DNA of 26,306 nucleotides from CAZKTS01 sp964555735 (GCA_964555735.1 CAZKTS010000169.1:1-26306), one strand, 5' to 3'; shown: positions 7,212 through 14,888, counted from the first letter of the stretch. Program-made: numbers and translations. Notes: generated from the letters alone by a model not told the origin.

Positions 7212-7260
7212 GGGAGCTCCTCGACTGGCGCGATGGCCTCGAAACCGTGTGCCTCCGCCA

Positions 7261-7285
7261 CCGTATACCCCAGAGGGGTATACGG
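7261..7285. promoter_or_regulatory. CsoR-like operator palindrome
   Basis: The arms CCGTATACCCC (7261-7271) and GGGGTATACGG (7275-7285) form a perfect 11+11 bp inverted repeat around AGA. The TACCCC-N-GGGGTA core matches the operator class bound by CsoR-family copper-sensing repressors. It lies 50 bases upstream of the methyltransferase start on that gene's promoter side. No CsoR gene is in the window, so the regulator must be encoded elsewhere. Confidence 0.7.
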
Positions 7286-7540
7286 GGTTTGCCGAGCAGG
7301 CGCGGAGCCGATCGCCCGTGCACTGCAAGGCCGGAACCTTGATGGATCCCGCCGACAACGACCCTGCTTCGCGTCGGGCAGGGCAACTGCTCGATGAAGA
7401 GGGTTGCCGTGACCGATGCTCGTGACCCCTGGCGTCATGGCGGGAGTGACCGCGCCCCTGGGCGCTCGTCCGTTGGAGGACCCTCCGTTCCGGATTGTCC
7501 CTACCGCATCCCTACCAGCGGCACTGCCTCGCGGTTGCAG
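7286..7540. other. Intergenic stretch with no recognisable gene
   Basis: This lies between the CsoR-like palindrome and the end of the phosphoribosyltransferase gene. Open frames exist on both strands, but none has a credible start or recognisable product. It probably holds the methyltransferase promoter and the 3' end of the dprA operon transcript. No strong terminator hairpin with a T tract is visible. Confidence 0.45.
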
Positions 7541-8296
7541 CTATTGCCAGGGTTGACGCGCAAGGGCGACGCCGTCCACGGCGATCGCGCCGGCGCCCTT
7601 GAGCGCGAGCGCGATCTCCCGCAACGTCGTTCCCTCCGTGAAGATGTCGTCGACGACCAGTATGCGTTTGCCGGCGACCTTGTCCGGGTCTCCGACCTGA
7701 AGGGCTGCTCGGAGCGGGCCCTCTCCGAGCGCCCGTCGGGCTGCCGCCGATGTGTGGGACGTCATGCTCGGCGTCTCGACGGTCTTGCTGATGGTGGGTA
7801 GTCCGACCTCAAAGGGCCAACCGCGGACGTCCTCGACTCGCGCTGCTTCGAGGATGCCTCGTACAAGGTCTCGTGTCCTACGAGCACCCGGTCCGAGGTA
7901 GGTCGGCGCCGCGATGATCCCGTCGTACGCGGCAAACGCTGGGACGTGTTCGTCTAGGTATCCGACGAGGACGCGTCCGAAGACCGACGCCCACCCCCAC
8001 TTGTCGTGGAACTTGTAGCGATCCAGCGCACCGTGCAATGCGCCGGTTCGCATCGCGATGGCGAAGACACACCCAAAGCCCCGGTCGCCATCTGGTACAC
8101 GGCACCAGTAGTTCTGGCACCCGGCGCCCGGCAGCGTCTTCTGGTCGCAGACAGGACAGCGACTCGAGGGCACGGGTTCGATCGTTTGGGCCGCGCATGC
8201 GTAGCAGATGGCCGCGCTGCCGGAGTCTCGGTAGGAGCAGTCGGCGCAGAGGCCGAAGCCTGCGGGTGGTGTCGCGAGCTCAGAGAGATCGAGCAT
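7541..8296 (-). CDS. ComF-like zinc-ribbon phosphoribosyltransferase, copy 1
   Basis: This 251-residue protein has an N-terminal double zinc ribbon with eight cysteines (residues 17, 20, 31, 34, 47, 50, 60 and 65) and a C-terminal type I phosphoribosyltransferase domain. The PRPP-binding loop ILVVDDIFTEGTT is at about 212-224, and a basic-aromatic segment RYKFHDKWGWASVFGR resembles the ComF core. ComF-type proteins support DNA uptake and recombination in competent bacteria, though their reaction is not established. The start lies 9 bases after the stop of the dprA-like gene, so the two are one operon. Its cysteine spacing and central segment match the divergent gene at 9475-10209, making them paralogues. 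Confidence 0.85.
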   Translation of the reverse strand: MLDLSELATPPAGFGLCADCSYRDSGSAAICYACAAQTIEPVPSSRCPVCDQKTLPGAGCQNYWCRVPDGDRGFGCVFAIAMRTGALHGALDRYKFHDKWGWASVFGRVLVGYLDEHVPAFAAYDGIIAAPTYLGPGARRTRDLVRGILEAARVEDVRGWPFEVGLPTISKTVETPSMTSHTSAAARRALGEGPLRAALQVGDPDKVAGKRILVVDDIFTEGTTLREIALALKGAGAIAVDGVALARQPWQ

Positions 8297-8305
8297 CTCG
8301 CCACG

Positions 8306-9241
8306 TCACGCCAGATCGAAGGCGAGCTGACTTCTCTGATCCCGCAGGGCGGCGAGGCGCGAGTTCGACTCAAGGTGCTTGGTGACGTCGTCGACGGTCT
8401 CGACCTCGAAGACTCGCGGCTTACTTCGTAGATACGTCTGAGCCCACTTCTCGTCCGTGACGAGTGAGCGGACGAGGAAGACGAGCTTCCCATGCTCGGC
8501 GGCAAGACGAGCCTGCATCTTTGCGCCGGATGTGCTGGTGGCCTCGACGACCACTGTCCCTTGGCTGATGCCCGACGTGACGACGTTGCGACGCGGAAAG
8601 TTGTACTGGGCTGGCGGAGCCGACGGCCAGAACTGAGAGACGAGAGCGCCGCTGGACTGGATCTCGGCGGCGAGGTCGATGTTCTCCTTTGGATAGCGGT
8701 TGAGGATGCCCGTGCCCATCACAGCGATGGTCCGGCCGCCGGCATCAAGCGCTGCCTGGTGGGCAGATGTATCGATGCCTCTCGCGAGTCCGGAGACGAC
8801 TGTGACGTTCTCGGCAGTCAGGCCTTGTGACATTGCGGCCGCCAGTTCGAGCCCAGCCGGGCTCGCGTTGCGTGTGCCGACGACGGCCACTGCACGCTCG
8901 TCCTCTCCGAGCAACTCACCCAGAACGAAGAGGAAGGGGGGCAGGTTGTAGACGAGTCGAAGATTCGTCGGATAGTCGTCGTCGAGCACGGTCACGAGAC
9001 GCGCGCCTGCGTCGAACGCGCGCGAGCACTCCTCATCGATCTCGGCGAGCCTCTCCGACTCCGTGGAGCGAGCGTTCAGCAGCGCATCCGCTGTATCGAG
9101 CGATGAGGCGCTGCTCTCGGTGATCTGGCCGAGGACCAGCCTCTCGATGCCTCCGGGGCGCTGGGCCTCGCGGGCGAGCAGCTCCCACTTGGCGCCTTTG
9201 ACTCTGCACAGAGCCAGCAGCTGTCGCCTGTCCTCGTCCAT
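8306..9241 (-). CDS. dprA: DprA/Smf-family DNA-processing protein, LexA-controlled
   Basis: This 311-residue protein has the DprA Rossmann (SLOG-type) domain: AVAVVGTRNASPAG, VVSGLARGIDTSAHQAAL, AVMGTGILNRYPKEN, the FPRRNVVTSGIS loop, and TVVVEATSTSGAKMQARLA. Classical DprA binds incoming single-stranded DNA and loads RecA. The start at 9241 is preferred over an in-frame ATG at 9262, because AGGGAG lies just before it and the upstream ATG falls inside the LexA box. The tail after the Rossmann domain is short, and no clear winged-helix domain is seen. Being paired with a phosphoribosyltransferase and SOS-controlled, it is more likely a defence or damage-response relative than the housekeeping competence gene. 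Confidence 0.88.
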   Translation of the reverse strand: MDEDRRQLLALCRVKGAKWELLAREAQRPGGIERLVLGQITESSASSLDTADALLNARSTESERLAEIDEECSRAFDAGARLVTVLDDDYPTNLRLVYNLPPFLFVLGELLGEDERAVAVVGTRNASPAGLELAAAMSQGLTAENVTVVSGLARGIDTSAHQAALDAGGRTIAVMGTGILNRYPKENIDLAAEIQSSGALVSQFWPSAPPAQYNFPRRNVVTSGISQGTVVVEATSTSGAKMQARLAAEHGKLVFLVRSLVTDEKWAQTYLRSKPRVFEVETVDDVTKHLESNSRLAALRDQRSQLAFDLA

Positions 9242-9255
9242 GCTACTCCCTAGAT

Positions 9256-9269
9256 CGAACATATGTTCG
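9256..9269. promoter_or_regulatory. LexA (SOS) box
   Basis: CGAACATATGTTCG is a perfect 14-bp palindrome matching the actinobacterial/Gram-positive SOS box core GAAC-N4-GTTC. It ends 14 bases before the dprA start at 9241, where LexA would block transcription until DNA damage activates RecA. Confidence 0.85.
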
Positions 9270-9474
9270 CATGAACACTCAAGTATGGCATGCGGTCGCC
9301 CGGAGGGCGATCGCCCAGCGCCGCTCGGTCGGTGCTGGACGTCTTGAGGCTAGGACGCCACCGAGCGCCGCGCGGTGACGACCCCAGGAGCGGCTGCCAC
9401 GTCGGTTCGAGGTGTGCTCCGAGATGCGGAGCTCGAGTCGTACGCTGGGAGCGGGCTGAGGAGTAGGGGGCGGG

Positions 9475-10209
9475 ATGATCCGCCGCAACGAGCCACCAGG
9501 CTTTCCCTGGTGCAAGCGTTGTCCGTACCGCGGCGATCGTGGGTCACCCGCGGTCTGCGGCCCCTGCGTCGGTCAAGTCATCCGGACTGTGCCGCGTCGA
9601 CGATGCAAGGTGTGCTCGCAGGCCACGGACGAGGCAGGAAGCTGCCGCAACGCTCTCTGCGCATCGACCGAGCGTGTGATCGACCGGATCCACGCCATCG
9701 GCGTCCTGTCGGGCGAACTGGACACTCGCATCCGCCGCCTGAAGTACCACGGAGCACGCGGATGGGCCCGCGTGTTCGGCCGTGTCGTGATGCACTGGCT
9801 CGACTCCAGAACCGGACTGCCGTACGACATGGTCGTTGCGAATCCGACGTACCTGGGTCCGACCACCGAGCGAACCTTCGGGCATACCGAGGCTGTCCTC
9901 GAGGTGGCCGCGGACGAGGATCCCGTGGACTGGTGGGGCGTGCGACCCCAAGCGCTGTATCGCACGGGCCAGACGAAGCGGTCAGCTGGTCGCCCGTCGA
10001 TCCAGAAGCGCGCTGCGGCCCTTGAGTTGCGGCGCCTGCTGCGGGCGAGTGATTCAGCCCGCTTACGGAACCGGAAGATCCTCGTGTTCGACGACGTCTG
10101 CACGACCGGATACCAGCTGAACGCCGTCGCGCAGTTCCTCCTGGAGGACTGTGGCGCGGCCAGTGTGGGCGGCCTCGTGCTCGCGCGAGCTCCCTGGCGC
10201 GGCCAGTAG
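9475..10209 (+). CDS. ComF-like zinc-ribbon phosphoribosyltransferase, copy 2
   Basis: This 244-residue protein is paralogous to the product of 7541-8296. It has the same eight-cysteine double ribbon (residues 13, 16, 28, 31, 44, 47, 57 and 62), the central RRLKYHGARGWARVFGRVV (copy 1: RYKFHDKWGWASVFGRVL), the shared PTYLGP, and a PRPP loop ILVFDDVCTTGYQ. Both end in an LARxPW tail. It is divergent from dprA, with a G-rich ribosome-binding site (9465-9471) before the ATG. The acidic pair in the loop is kept, so both copies could bind PRPP. The 213 bases between it and dprA hold the LexA box near the dprA end; whether LexA also controls this gene is unclear. Confidence 0.83.
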   Translation: MIRRNEPPGFPWCKRCPYRGDRGSPAVCGPCVGQVIRTVPRRRCKVCSQATDEAGSCRNALCASTERVIDRIHAIGVLSGELDTRIRRLKYHGARGWARVFGRVVMHWLDSRTGLPYDMVVANPTYLGPTTERTFGHTEAVLEVAADEDPVDWWGVRPQALYRTGQTKRSAGRPSIQKRAAALELRRLLRASDSARLRNRKILVFDDVCTTGYQLNAVAQFLLEDCGAASVGGLVLARAPWRGQ

Positions 10210-10303
10210 GGGTAGCGACGTCCGAGCGGTGGTCGTGCCGGTCGCGATGAGGGAGTCGTCACACCGTCCCTCTCGAGGGGTCGCGGTGGCGACAGAGAAT
10301 GGT

Positions 10304-10336
10304 GCCCCCGGCGCCGGTTGCAGCCGGCCCGGGGGC
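10304..10336 (+). terminator. Possible hairpin terminator after phosphoribosyltransferase copy 2
   Basis: GCCCCCG (10304-10310) pairs perfectly with CGGGGGC (10330-10336), and an inner CCGG/CCGG-type pairing strengthens it. There is no T tract, as is common for actinomycete terminators. It separates the dprA region from the transfer operon that begins at 10368. Confidence 0.4.
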
Positions 10337-10367
10337 GTGGCCAGCACCTACTGAGGAGGTACCGGCG

Positions 10368-10616
10368 ATGGATGACGCTACGCGTCTGTTCGGTGAGATG
10401 CCCGACGGGCTTGATGCTGCTCGGGCCGAGCTGACTGGTCTGGTTGATCAGGTCACGCACGAGGTCTTGGAGCTCTTCTCGAGCCGAGCGGTGGCGATCG
10501 GTGAGCGCATCGCTGCCGCGGGCGGCGACCCGCTCGAGGTTCTGACCGTGTTCGTCGCGACGTTGCGGGTGATCGCGGAGGGCCTGGAGCTCGGCACGTT
10601 CGACGTCACTGGGTAG
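10368..10616 (+). CDS. Small hypothetical helical protein at the head of the transfer operon
   Basis: This 82-residue protein is not recognised. The ATG at 10368 is chosen because GAGGAGGT at 10353-10360 is an excellent ribosome-binding site. The product is acidic and looks all-helical (ELTGLVDQVTHEVLELF, AVAIGERIAAAG, DPLEVLTVFVATLRVIAEGLEL), with no signal peptide, membrane helix or cysteine. It is the first of a run of small same-strand genes leading into the transfer genes and could be regulatory. Confidence 0.7.
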   Translation: MDDATRLFGEMPDGLDAARAELTGLVDQVTHEVLELFSSRAVAIGERIAAAGGDPLEVLTVFVATLRVIAEGLELGTFDVTG

Positions 10617-10692
10617 GCCAGGACGTCACGATGTTGGCGGGAGTGGTTCGGGGGTGCGTTGCGCTGACACCCGATCCGGAGGTCCAGGCGTG

Positions 10693-10983
10693 ATGGCCCT
10701 TGAACCACTCGTGAGTCCGGCGTCGACGCCGGCTGCTGAGGATGAGCACGACTACCTGACTGGCGCGATCGAGCGTCTGGCTACCCGTGGCGAACGGCTG
10801 GTCTTGTCCATTGCCGAGACCGCTGGTCTGCTGGGGATCTCGCGCGGCTTGGCATACGAGCTGGCGCGACGGGGGGACATCCCGACGATGCAGCTCGGGC
10901 GCCGCAAGGTCGTCCCGCGCGCCGCGCTCGCCGCGCTGATCGCGAAGCAGTGCGCGGACGGGACCGGCGGGGCGGCGGCGTGA
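10693..10983 (+). CDS. Excisionase-like / MerR-type helix-turn-helix protein
   Basis: This 96-residue protein carries an HTH of the excisionase/HTH_17 type: LSIAETAGLLGISRGLAYELARRGDIPTMQLGRRKVVPRAAL, at about residues 39-80. The ATG at 10693 follows GGAGGT at 10678-10683; a GTG at 10690 is an alternative. Proteins of this kind act as recombination directionality factors for integrated elements or as small regulators. No integrase is next to it, so an excision role is only a possibility. Its TGA overlaps the GTG of the next gene (GTGA). Confidence 0.8.
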   Translation: MALEPLVSPASTPAAEDEHDYLTGAIERLATRGERLVLSIAETAGLLGISRGLAYELARRGDIPTMQLGRRKVVPRAALAALIAKQCADGTGGAAA

Positions 10984-11561
10984 AGCGCCTCGCGCTCGTG
11001 GTTGTGACGATCGTTGCGGCGTTCGCGGCGATGGCGCCAGCGGCCGATGGAGCCGAGGATCAGCACGTGAGCGCGCAGCGCTGGGCGCAACGGGTCTGCA
11101 CCGCGACGCTGCCCGGAGCTGAACGACTCGCCCGTGAGCTCAACCTCGCGACCGAACACGAGGCGACAACGAACCGACAGCGCGTCGAGGAGATCCGGAC
11201 CTTGGTCGTCGGCCTCGAAGCAGCACTGCGCGGCATGCGCAACGCGATCGTGGAGGCTGGTGTCCCTCGGATCGCCGATGGTCGTCAAGTCGTCCGTCGA
11301 ATCGTGGCCGACTTCGACGCGATCCTCTACAGGATCCGAGCGGTACGGCGAGACGTTGATGGCCTGTTGGGGGGCTCCGATCGCGCTCTTGTTGAGGAAG
11401 CGCGCGAGGTCGCACTGCGTCTCCGCCAGGCCTTGTCGAGGGATGCATTCGCGCCTCTCGCCCGGCACTGGCCGCCTGCGTTGCGACGGGCAGTCGACCT
11501 CGCGCCTGCATGTGAGTCGCTCGCGGAAGCGTTCCCTCGGGGTGGAACCTCGGTGTTCTGA
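10980..11561 (+). CDS. Hypothetical exported protein
   Basis: This 193-residue protein is not recognised. GTG at 10980 overlaps the stop of the HTH gene and gives a clear signal peptide (MKRLALVVVTIVAAFAAMAPAADG, cleavage around AADGAE). The mature part is rich in Arg, Glu and Ala and helical, with two cysteines (in RVCTATL and PACESLA) that could form a disulfide. It has no catalytic motif. Its place in the transfer operon suggests a surface or cell-wall accessory of the conjugation machinery. Confidence 0.7.
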   Translation: MKRLALVVVTIVAAFAAMAPAADGAEDQHVSAQRWAQRVCTATLPGAERLARELNLATEHEATTNRQRVEEIRTLVVGLEAALRGMRNAIVEAGVPRIADGRQVVRRIVADFDAILYRIRAVRRDVDGLLGGSDRALVEEAREVALRLRQALSRDAFAPLARHWPPALRRAVDLAPACESLAEAFPRGGTSVF

Positions 11562-11606
11562 CGCGCTTGGCGGTCACCCGCTCGACCGGGCAGGGTCCGA
11601 GCCCGC

Positions 11607-13442
11607 GTGGATTCCGATGGACGTGCGGCCTCGACGTGGACGCTCGCGGGCGGTGTCGTGTGCGCCTTGGCGGCCGGGGTGCTGGCAGCGGAGGTGCTCG
11701 CGGCCGTTGCGGGTCGCATCCCGATGCCGCGGCCGGTGGTCGCGGGACTCTGCGTCGCGGCGCTGGCAGGTGTGCGGCGGCTCAGACGTTCCGCACGACG
11801 GGTTGTGCCGGAACCGTCGTTGTCGCTGGTGGAGCTCACCGGTGGTGACGACGACCTGCTCGTCGACGCCGTGGTCACCAGTCTGGAAGAAGCACTTCGG
11901 GCCGGGGGAGTGCCGTTGGCGCTGCACCTCGGCGACGACGTGGTCGAGGTCTTCTGGTCCGGCCCTCCTCCGCGCACCACCCGCGGCTTCGTCGCAGCGT
12001 CCACTGGGTGGGTGTGGACTGCCGGGGCGAAGACTCTCCGGTCCGCAGTTGCAGCCCGGCGACGTCGCCCCTGCGCCGACGTGCTGCCTGCCTTGGTGCC
12101 GGTCGGTGCCAGTGGGTTCGGTGCGCTGTGGCTCAACCTCGAAGCGCTGCAGGTTGCGCAGTTGGTCGGCGAGCACGCGCCCGTGCGGACCTCCGCCGAC
12201 CACCTCTTAGGCGTTCTCGCGGGGCGGCCGGTCGACCGAGCGGTCATCGGTCGACCACCCGGGGACGAAGGTGGGAGCACGGCGGGTCTCGCTGAGGCGG
12301 TGGGGCGCGTCCGTCGCCACCGAATGGCCGTGCGCCGTCTCCTCGAGGAGCATCGGTTGCCGAGCGTGGCTGCCGTGCGCCTCAATGCCGATCCCGGGGT
12401 CTCGGCGCCCCTGGTGGTCTTGATCGACGAGGACGAGGAGCCGGGTGGGCCGCTCGATCCGCTCGTGCTTGCAGCGAGCGGTGCACGAAGCGGCACCACG
12501 TGCCTGGTGTGCGGCGATCGGCAGCTCAACGCGGACGTGCGACGCATCCTGTGCACGCCAGGGGCGATCCACCTCGACTTCCTGGGTGACCTTGAGATCG
12601 CGATCGTTCCCGAGGCGGCTCGTCCCGGAGCCACGAGCCAGTCCGCGCCGGCGAGCGCGGCCGCGCCGACCGGCTTGACGACCGTCGATCATGGCGGGCC
12701 AGTGATGGTGCGGCTCCTTGGGCCGGTACTCGTCGACGGCGCGAGGGCGCCGCTCGGCGCAAAGGGCACCGAACTGGTCAGCTACCTCGCGCTGCACCCG
12801 GACGGCGTGTCCGACGAACGCGTCAAGGAAGCGCTCTGGCCAGCCGCACCAGTGCGGGACAAGACCCTCCACAACCGGATGTGGGCGGCGCGCCAAGCCC
12901 TCGGCCACGACGCGAACGGTGAGCCAGTGCTGCCGCACTTCGTCGACGGCATCGGGCGGCTGGCGTCCTCGGTCCGGACTGATGTCGAGGTCCTTGAAGT
13001 GGCGTTCCGGACGGCCGATGCCGGCGATGCAGCGGCGCTCGCAGAACTGCGTGACGCGCTCGATCTTGTGCGGGGGCGGCCGTTCGACGAGCGCAGTGGC
13101 TACGAATGGGCGTTCACGGAACTGCACGTCGCGCATGCCGAGCGCGTCGCTGTCGATGCCGCGCATCGTCTCGCGAGTGCTGCGCTCGAGGCCGGCGATG
13201 GACCCCTGACGTGCTGGGCGGCCGAGCGCGGACTCGCGGTCGTACCGACCGCGGAGATCCTGGTGCAGGACCAGATGCACGGCTTCGCTGTGCAGCACGA
13301 CTACCAAGGCGTTGACCGCGTGTTCGCCAACCATGTTGCCGCCATGGGCACCGATGACGTGAGTGAAGAGACCCGCGAACTTCACGATGCGCTGCGACGT
13401 CCGACCGCGGACACGCTCGGACGGTGGGAGCGCCCGACCTGA
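11607..13442 (+). CDS. Membrane-anchored regulator with winged-helix and BTAD (SARP-type) domains
   Basis: This 611-residue protein starts at a GTG. Two hydrophobic segments at about residues 11-36 and 42-56 anchor it. A large middle part of about 300 residues is unassigned. From about 368 comes an OmpR-like winged helix (VMVRLLGPVLVDG, AKGTELVSYLALHPDGVSDERVKEALWP, TLHNRMWAARQALG), followed by a bacterial transcriptional activator domain (FRTADAGDAAALAELRDALDLVRGRPF through the RVAVDAAHRLASAALEAGD helices). The BTAD is known from SARP activators and from membrane proteins of actinomycetes. A DNA-binding domain on a membrane protein within a transfer operon suggests signal-coupled control, but the signal is unknown. 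No strong Shine-Dalgarno is visible. It converges with the next gene with a 6-base gap. Confidence 0.75.
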   Translation: MDSDGRAASTWTLAGGVVCALAAGVLAAEVLAAVAGRIPMPRPVVAGLCVAALAGVRRLRRSARRVVPEPSLSLVELTGGDDDLLVDAVVTSLEEALRAGGVPLALHLGDDVVEVFWSGPPPRTTRGFVAASTGWVWTAGAKTLRSAVAARRRRPCADVLPALVPVGASGFGALWLNLEALQVAQLVGEHAPVRTSADHLLGVLAGRPVDRAVIGRPPGDEGGSTAGLAEAVGRVRRHRMAVRRLLEEHRLPSVAAVRLNADPGVSAPLVVLIDEDEEPGGPLDPLVLAASGARSGTTCLVCGDRQLNADVRRILCTPGAIHLDFLGDLEIAIVPEAARPGATSQSAPASAAAPTGLTTVDHGGPVMVRLLGPVLVDGARAPLGAKGTELVSYLALHPDGVSDERVKEALWPAAPVRDKTLHNRMWAARQALGHDANGEPVLPHFVDGIGRLASSVRTDVEVLEVAFRTADAGDAAALAELRDALDLVRGRPFDERSGYEWAFTELHVAHAERVAVDAAHRLASAALEAGDGPLTCWAAERGLAVVPTAEILVQDQMHGFAVQHDYQGVDRVFANHVAAMGTDDVSEETRELHDALRRPTADTLGRWERPT

Positions 13443-13448
13443 CCGCGC

Positions 13449-14438
13449 TCATGCAGCGGGCGGGAGCCGTGTCAGAGGATCGACCAGCTGCCCGTTCACG
13501 CTGACCTCGAAATGGAGGTGGGGACCGGTCGCGAGGCCAGTCGCGCCTACCCAGCCGATCGTTGCACCGGCGACGACGGACTGGCCGACTGTGACGCCGA
13601 TCCGAGAGAGATGGCAGTAGCGGGTGCGAAGGCCGCCGCCATGGTCCAGCGTGACCGAGTACCCGCACCCGCCTTCACCGCCGGCTCGAACAACCGTGCC
13701 AGAGGCGGGCGCGTGGATCGGTGTGCCGGCACCGGCCGAGATGTCGATGCCGGCGTGGAAGCGGACCGAGCCGAGGATCGGATGCACGCGGGAACCAAAG
13801 CCGGATGCGACGCGGCCGACGACGGGCCACGCCAGCGACCCGTCGCCTCGTGAGCCGACGGCGGCGTAGGCAGCGGCCTTCGCGAGCACCGCGTCGACGT
13901 ACGTCTGGGAGTGGTTGTAACGGAAGATCGCGGCGCGTAGATCGGTGATGCGCCCGGCGGTGCCGCAGAGGTATGCGGCGGCGCCGTAGATGGCGTCGAA
14001 CGCGTTGTGGACCTCGGGTGGCCCGGTTCGTCCGGGCGCGGTTCGTCCCCAAGTGGCCCATGTGGTTGAGAGGAACTGCATCGGGCCCAGCGCGCGTGCC
14101 CAGCCGTCTGGTTGCGCAGGGTCTCGGATCGCGGCGCGGCCGCCGCGACCGTCGAGCGCGGGTCCCTGAATGATGGGCCGCACATCGCCGGTGGTGGGGT
14201 TGACGTGGCCTTGGCCGTGGTGCGACTCGGTCCAGCCGATCGCAGCGAGCACCGTCCACGGCAGCCCGGGACAAGTCACCGCGGCTTCGCGGTAGACGCG
14301 CAGCAGCACCGGCGGGATCTCGCTGAGTGCCTCCTCGCTCGCACCGAAGTCGGGATGGGCGAAAGCGAGCGCGACGACGGCGAGGAACGACAAGAACGTC
14401 GCGACGCTCGCCGTCGCGATCGCCGTGAGTCGGACCAT
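13449..14438 (-). CDS. Bifunctional lytic transglycosylase (SLT) - M23 peptidase, VirB1-like conjugation hydrolase
   Basis: This protein of about 329 residues has an N-terminal membrane/signal segment (SVATFLSFLAVVALAF), a lysozyme-like SLT domain with catalytic Glu71 in GWTESHHGQG and the GPMQF motif, and a C-terminal M23 domain with FHAGIDIS and HLHFE. It can thus cut both the glycan strand and the stem peptide. Such two-headed hydrolases (VirB1/PrgK type) open the wall for Gram-positive conjugation systems. The start is uncertain: ATG 14438 places the hydrophobic segment first, while ATG 14516 would add 26 residues; neither has a good ribosome-binding site. It is on the opposite strand to the rest of the transfer operon and divergent from the next gene. 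Confidence 0.85.
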   Translation of the reverse strand: MVRLTAIATASVATFLSFLAVVALAFAHPDFGASEEALSEIPPVLLRVYREAAVTCPGLPWTVLAAIGWTESHHGQGHVNPTTGDVRPIIQGPALDGRGGRAAIRDPAQPDGWARALGPMQFLSTTWATWGRTAPGRTGPPEVHNAFDAIYGAAAYLCGTAGRITDLRAAIFRYNHSQTYVDAVLAKAAAYAAVGSRGDGSLAWPVVGRVASGFGSRVHPILGSVRFHAGIDISAGAGTPIHAPASGTVVRAGGEGGCGYSVTLDHGGGLRTRYCHLSRIGVTVGQSVVAGATIGWVGATGLATGPHLHFEVSVNGQLVDPLTRLPPAA

Positions 14439-14552
14439 GCACCGCAACGTCTCGGTCGGCACCGCGATCCAACCGCACCGAACCACCGTGTTGGTGACCA
14501 GCTCCCAGCGGTGCATTGCGTCCGTACGAACCCTGCGCAGGAGGTGCTGTCC

Positions 14553-14888
14553 ATGAGCAATGCGTTCATCGCGTCCCCGGTCGCGACCGTGTGCCGCGTC
14601 GGCGGCTGGCTCCTCGCGGACGGCGTGGACGCGAACCCGACATCGAAGGGCTTGCCCGGCGCTGGGTTCGTCCAACGCGTGATCGACTGGACCGCCCAGA
14701 TCGGATTGTGGGGAAGCCTCGCCACGATCCTCATCGGCGCCGCGATGTTCGGCGTCTCCCAACAGGCCGGGAACTACCTCGGCGCGTCACGCGGCAAGCA
14801 CATCGTGCTCGGCGGCGCGGTCGGCGCCGCGATCACCGGCCTCGCGCCGACGATTGTCAACCTCATCTTCAGCGCCTCCCGCGGCTGA
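14553..14888 (+). CDS. Small two-helix membrane protein of the transfer system (VirB2/TrbC-like position)
   Basis: This 111-residue protein has two hydrophobic segments (WTAQIGLWGSLATILIGAAMFGVS and HIVLGGAVGAAITGLAPTIVNLIF, given here in outline) joined by a short basic loop. The excellent ribosome-binding site AGGAGGT at 14539-14545 before ATG 14553 suggests high expression. Two-helix proteins at the head of T4SS operons are often pilin (VirB2/TrbC) equivalents, but this is inference from size, topology and position, not clear homology. Only 3 bases separate it from the next gene. Confidence 0.75.
   Translation: MSNAFIASPVATVCRVGGWLLADGVDANPTSKGLPGAGFVQRVIDWTAQIGLWGSLATILIGAAMFGVSQQAGNYLGASRGKHIVLGGAVGAAITGLAPTIVNLIFSASRG

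Noticed and set aside
9242..9262. ATG at 9262 as the dprA start
   Set aside because: It lies inside the LexA box and has no ribosome-binding site, whereas ATG 9241 has AGGGAG at the right distance.
12207..13385. A 392-codon minus-strand open frame antisense to the BTAD gene
   Set aside because: No motif or start signal is seen. The plus-strand frame carries clear membrane, winged-helix and BTAD features.
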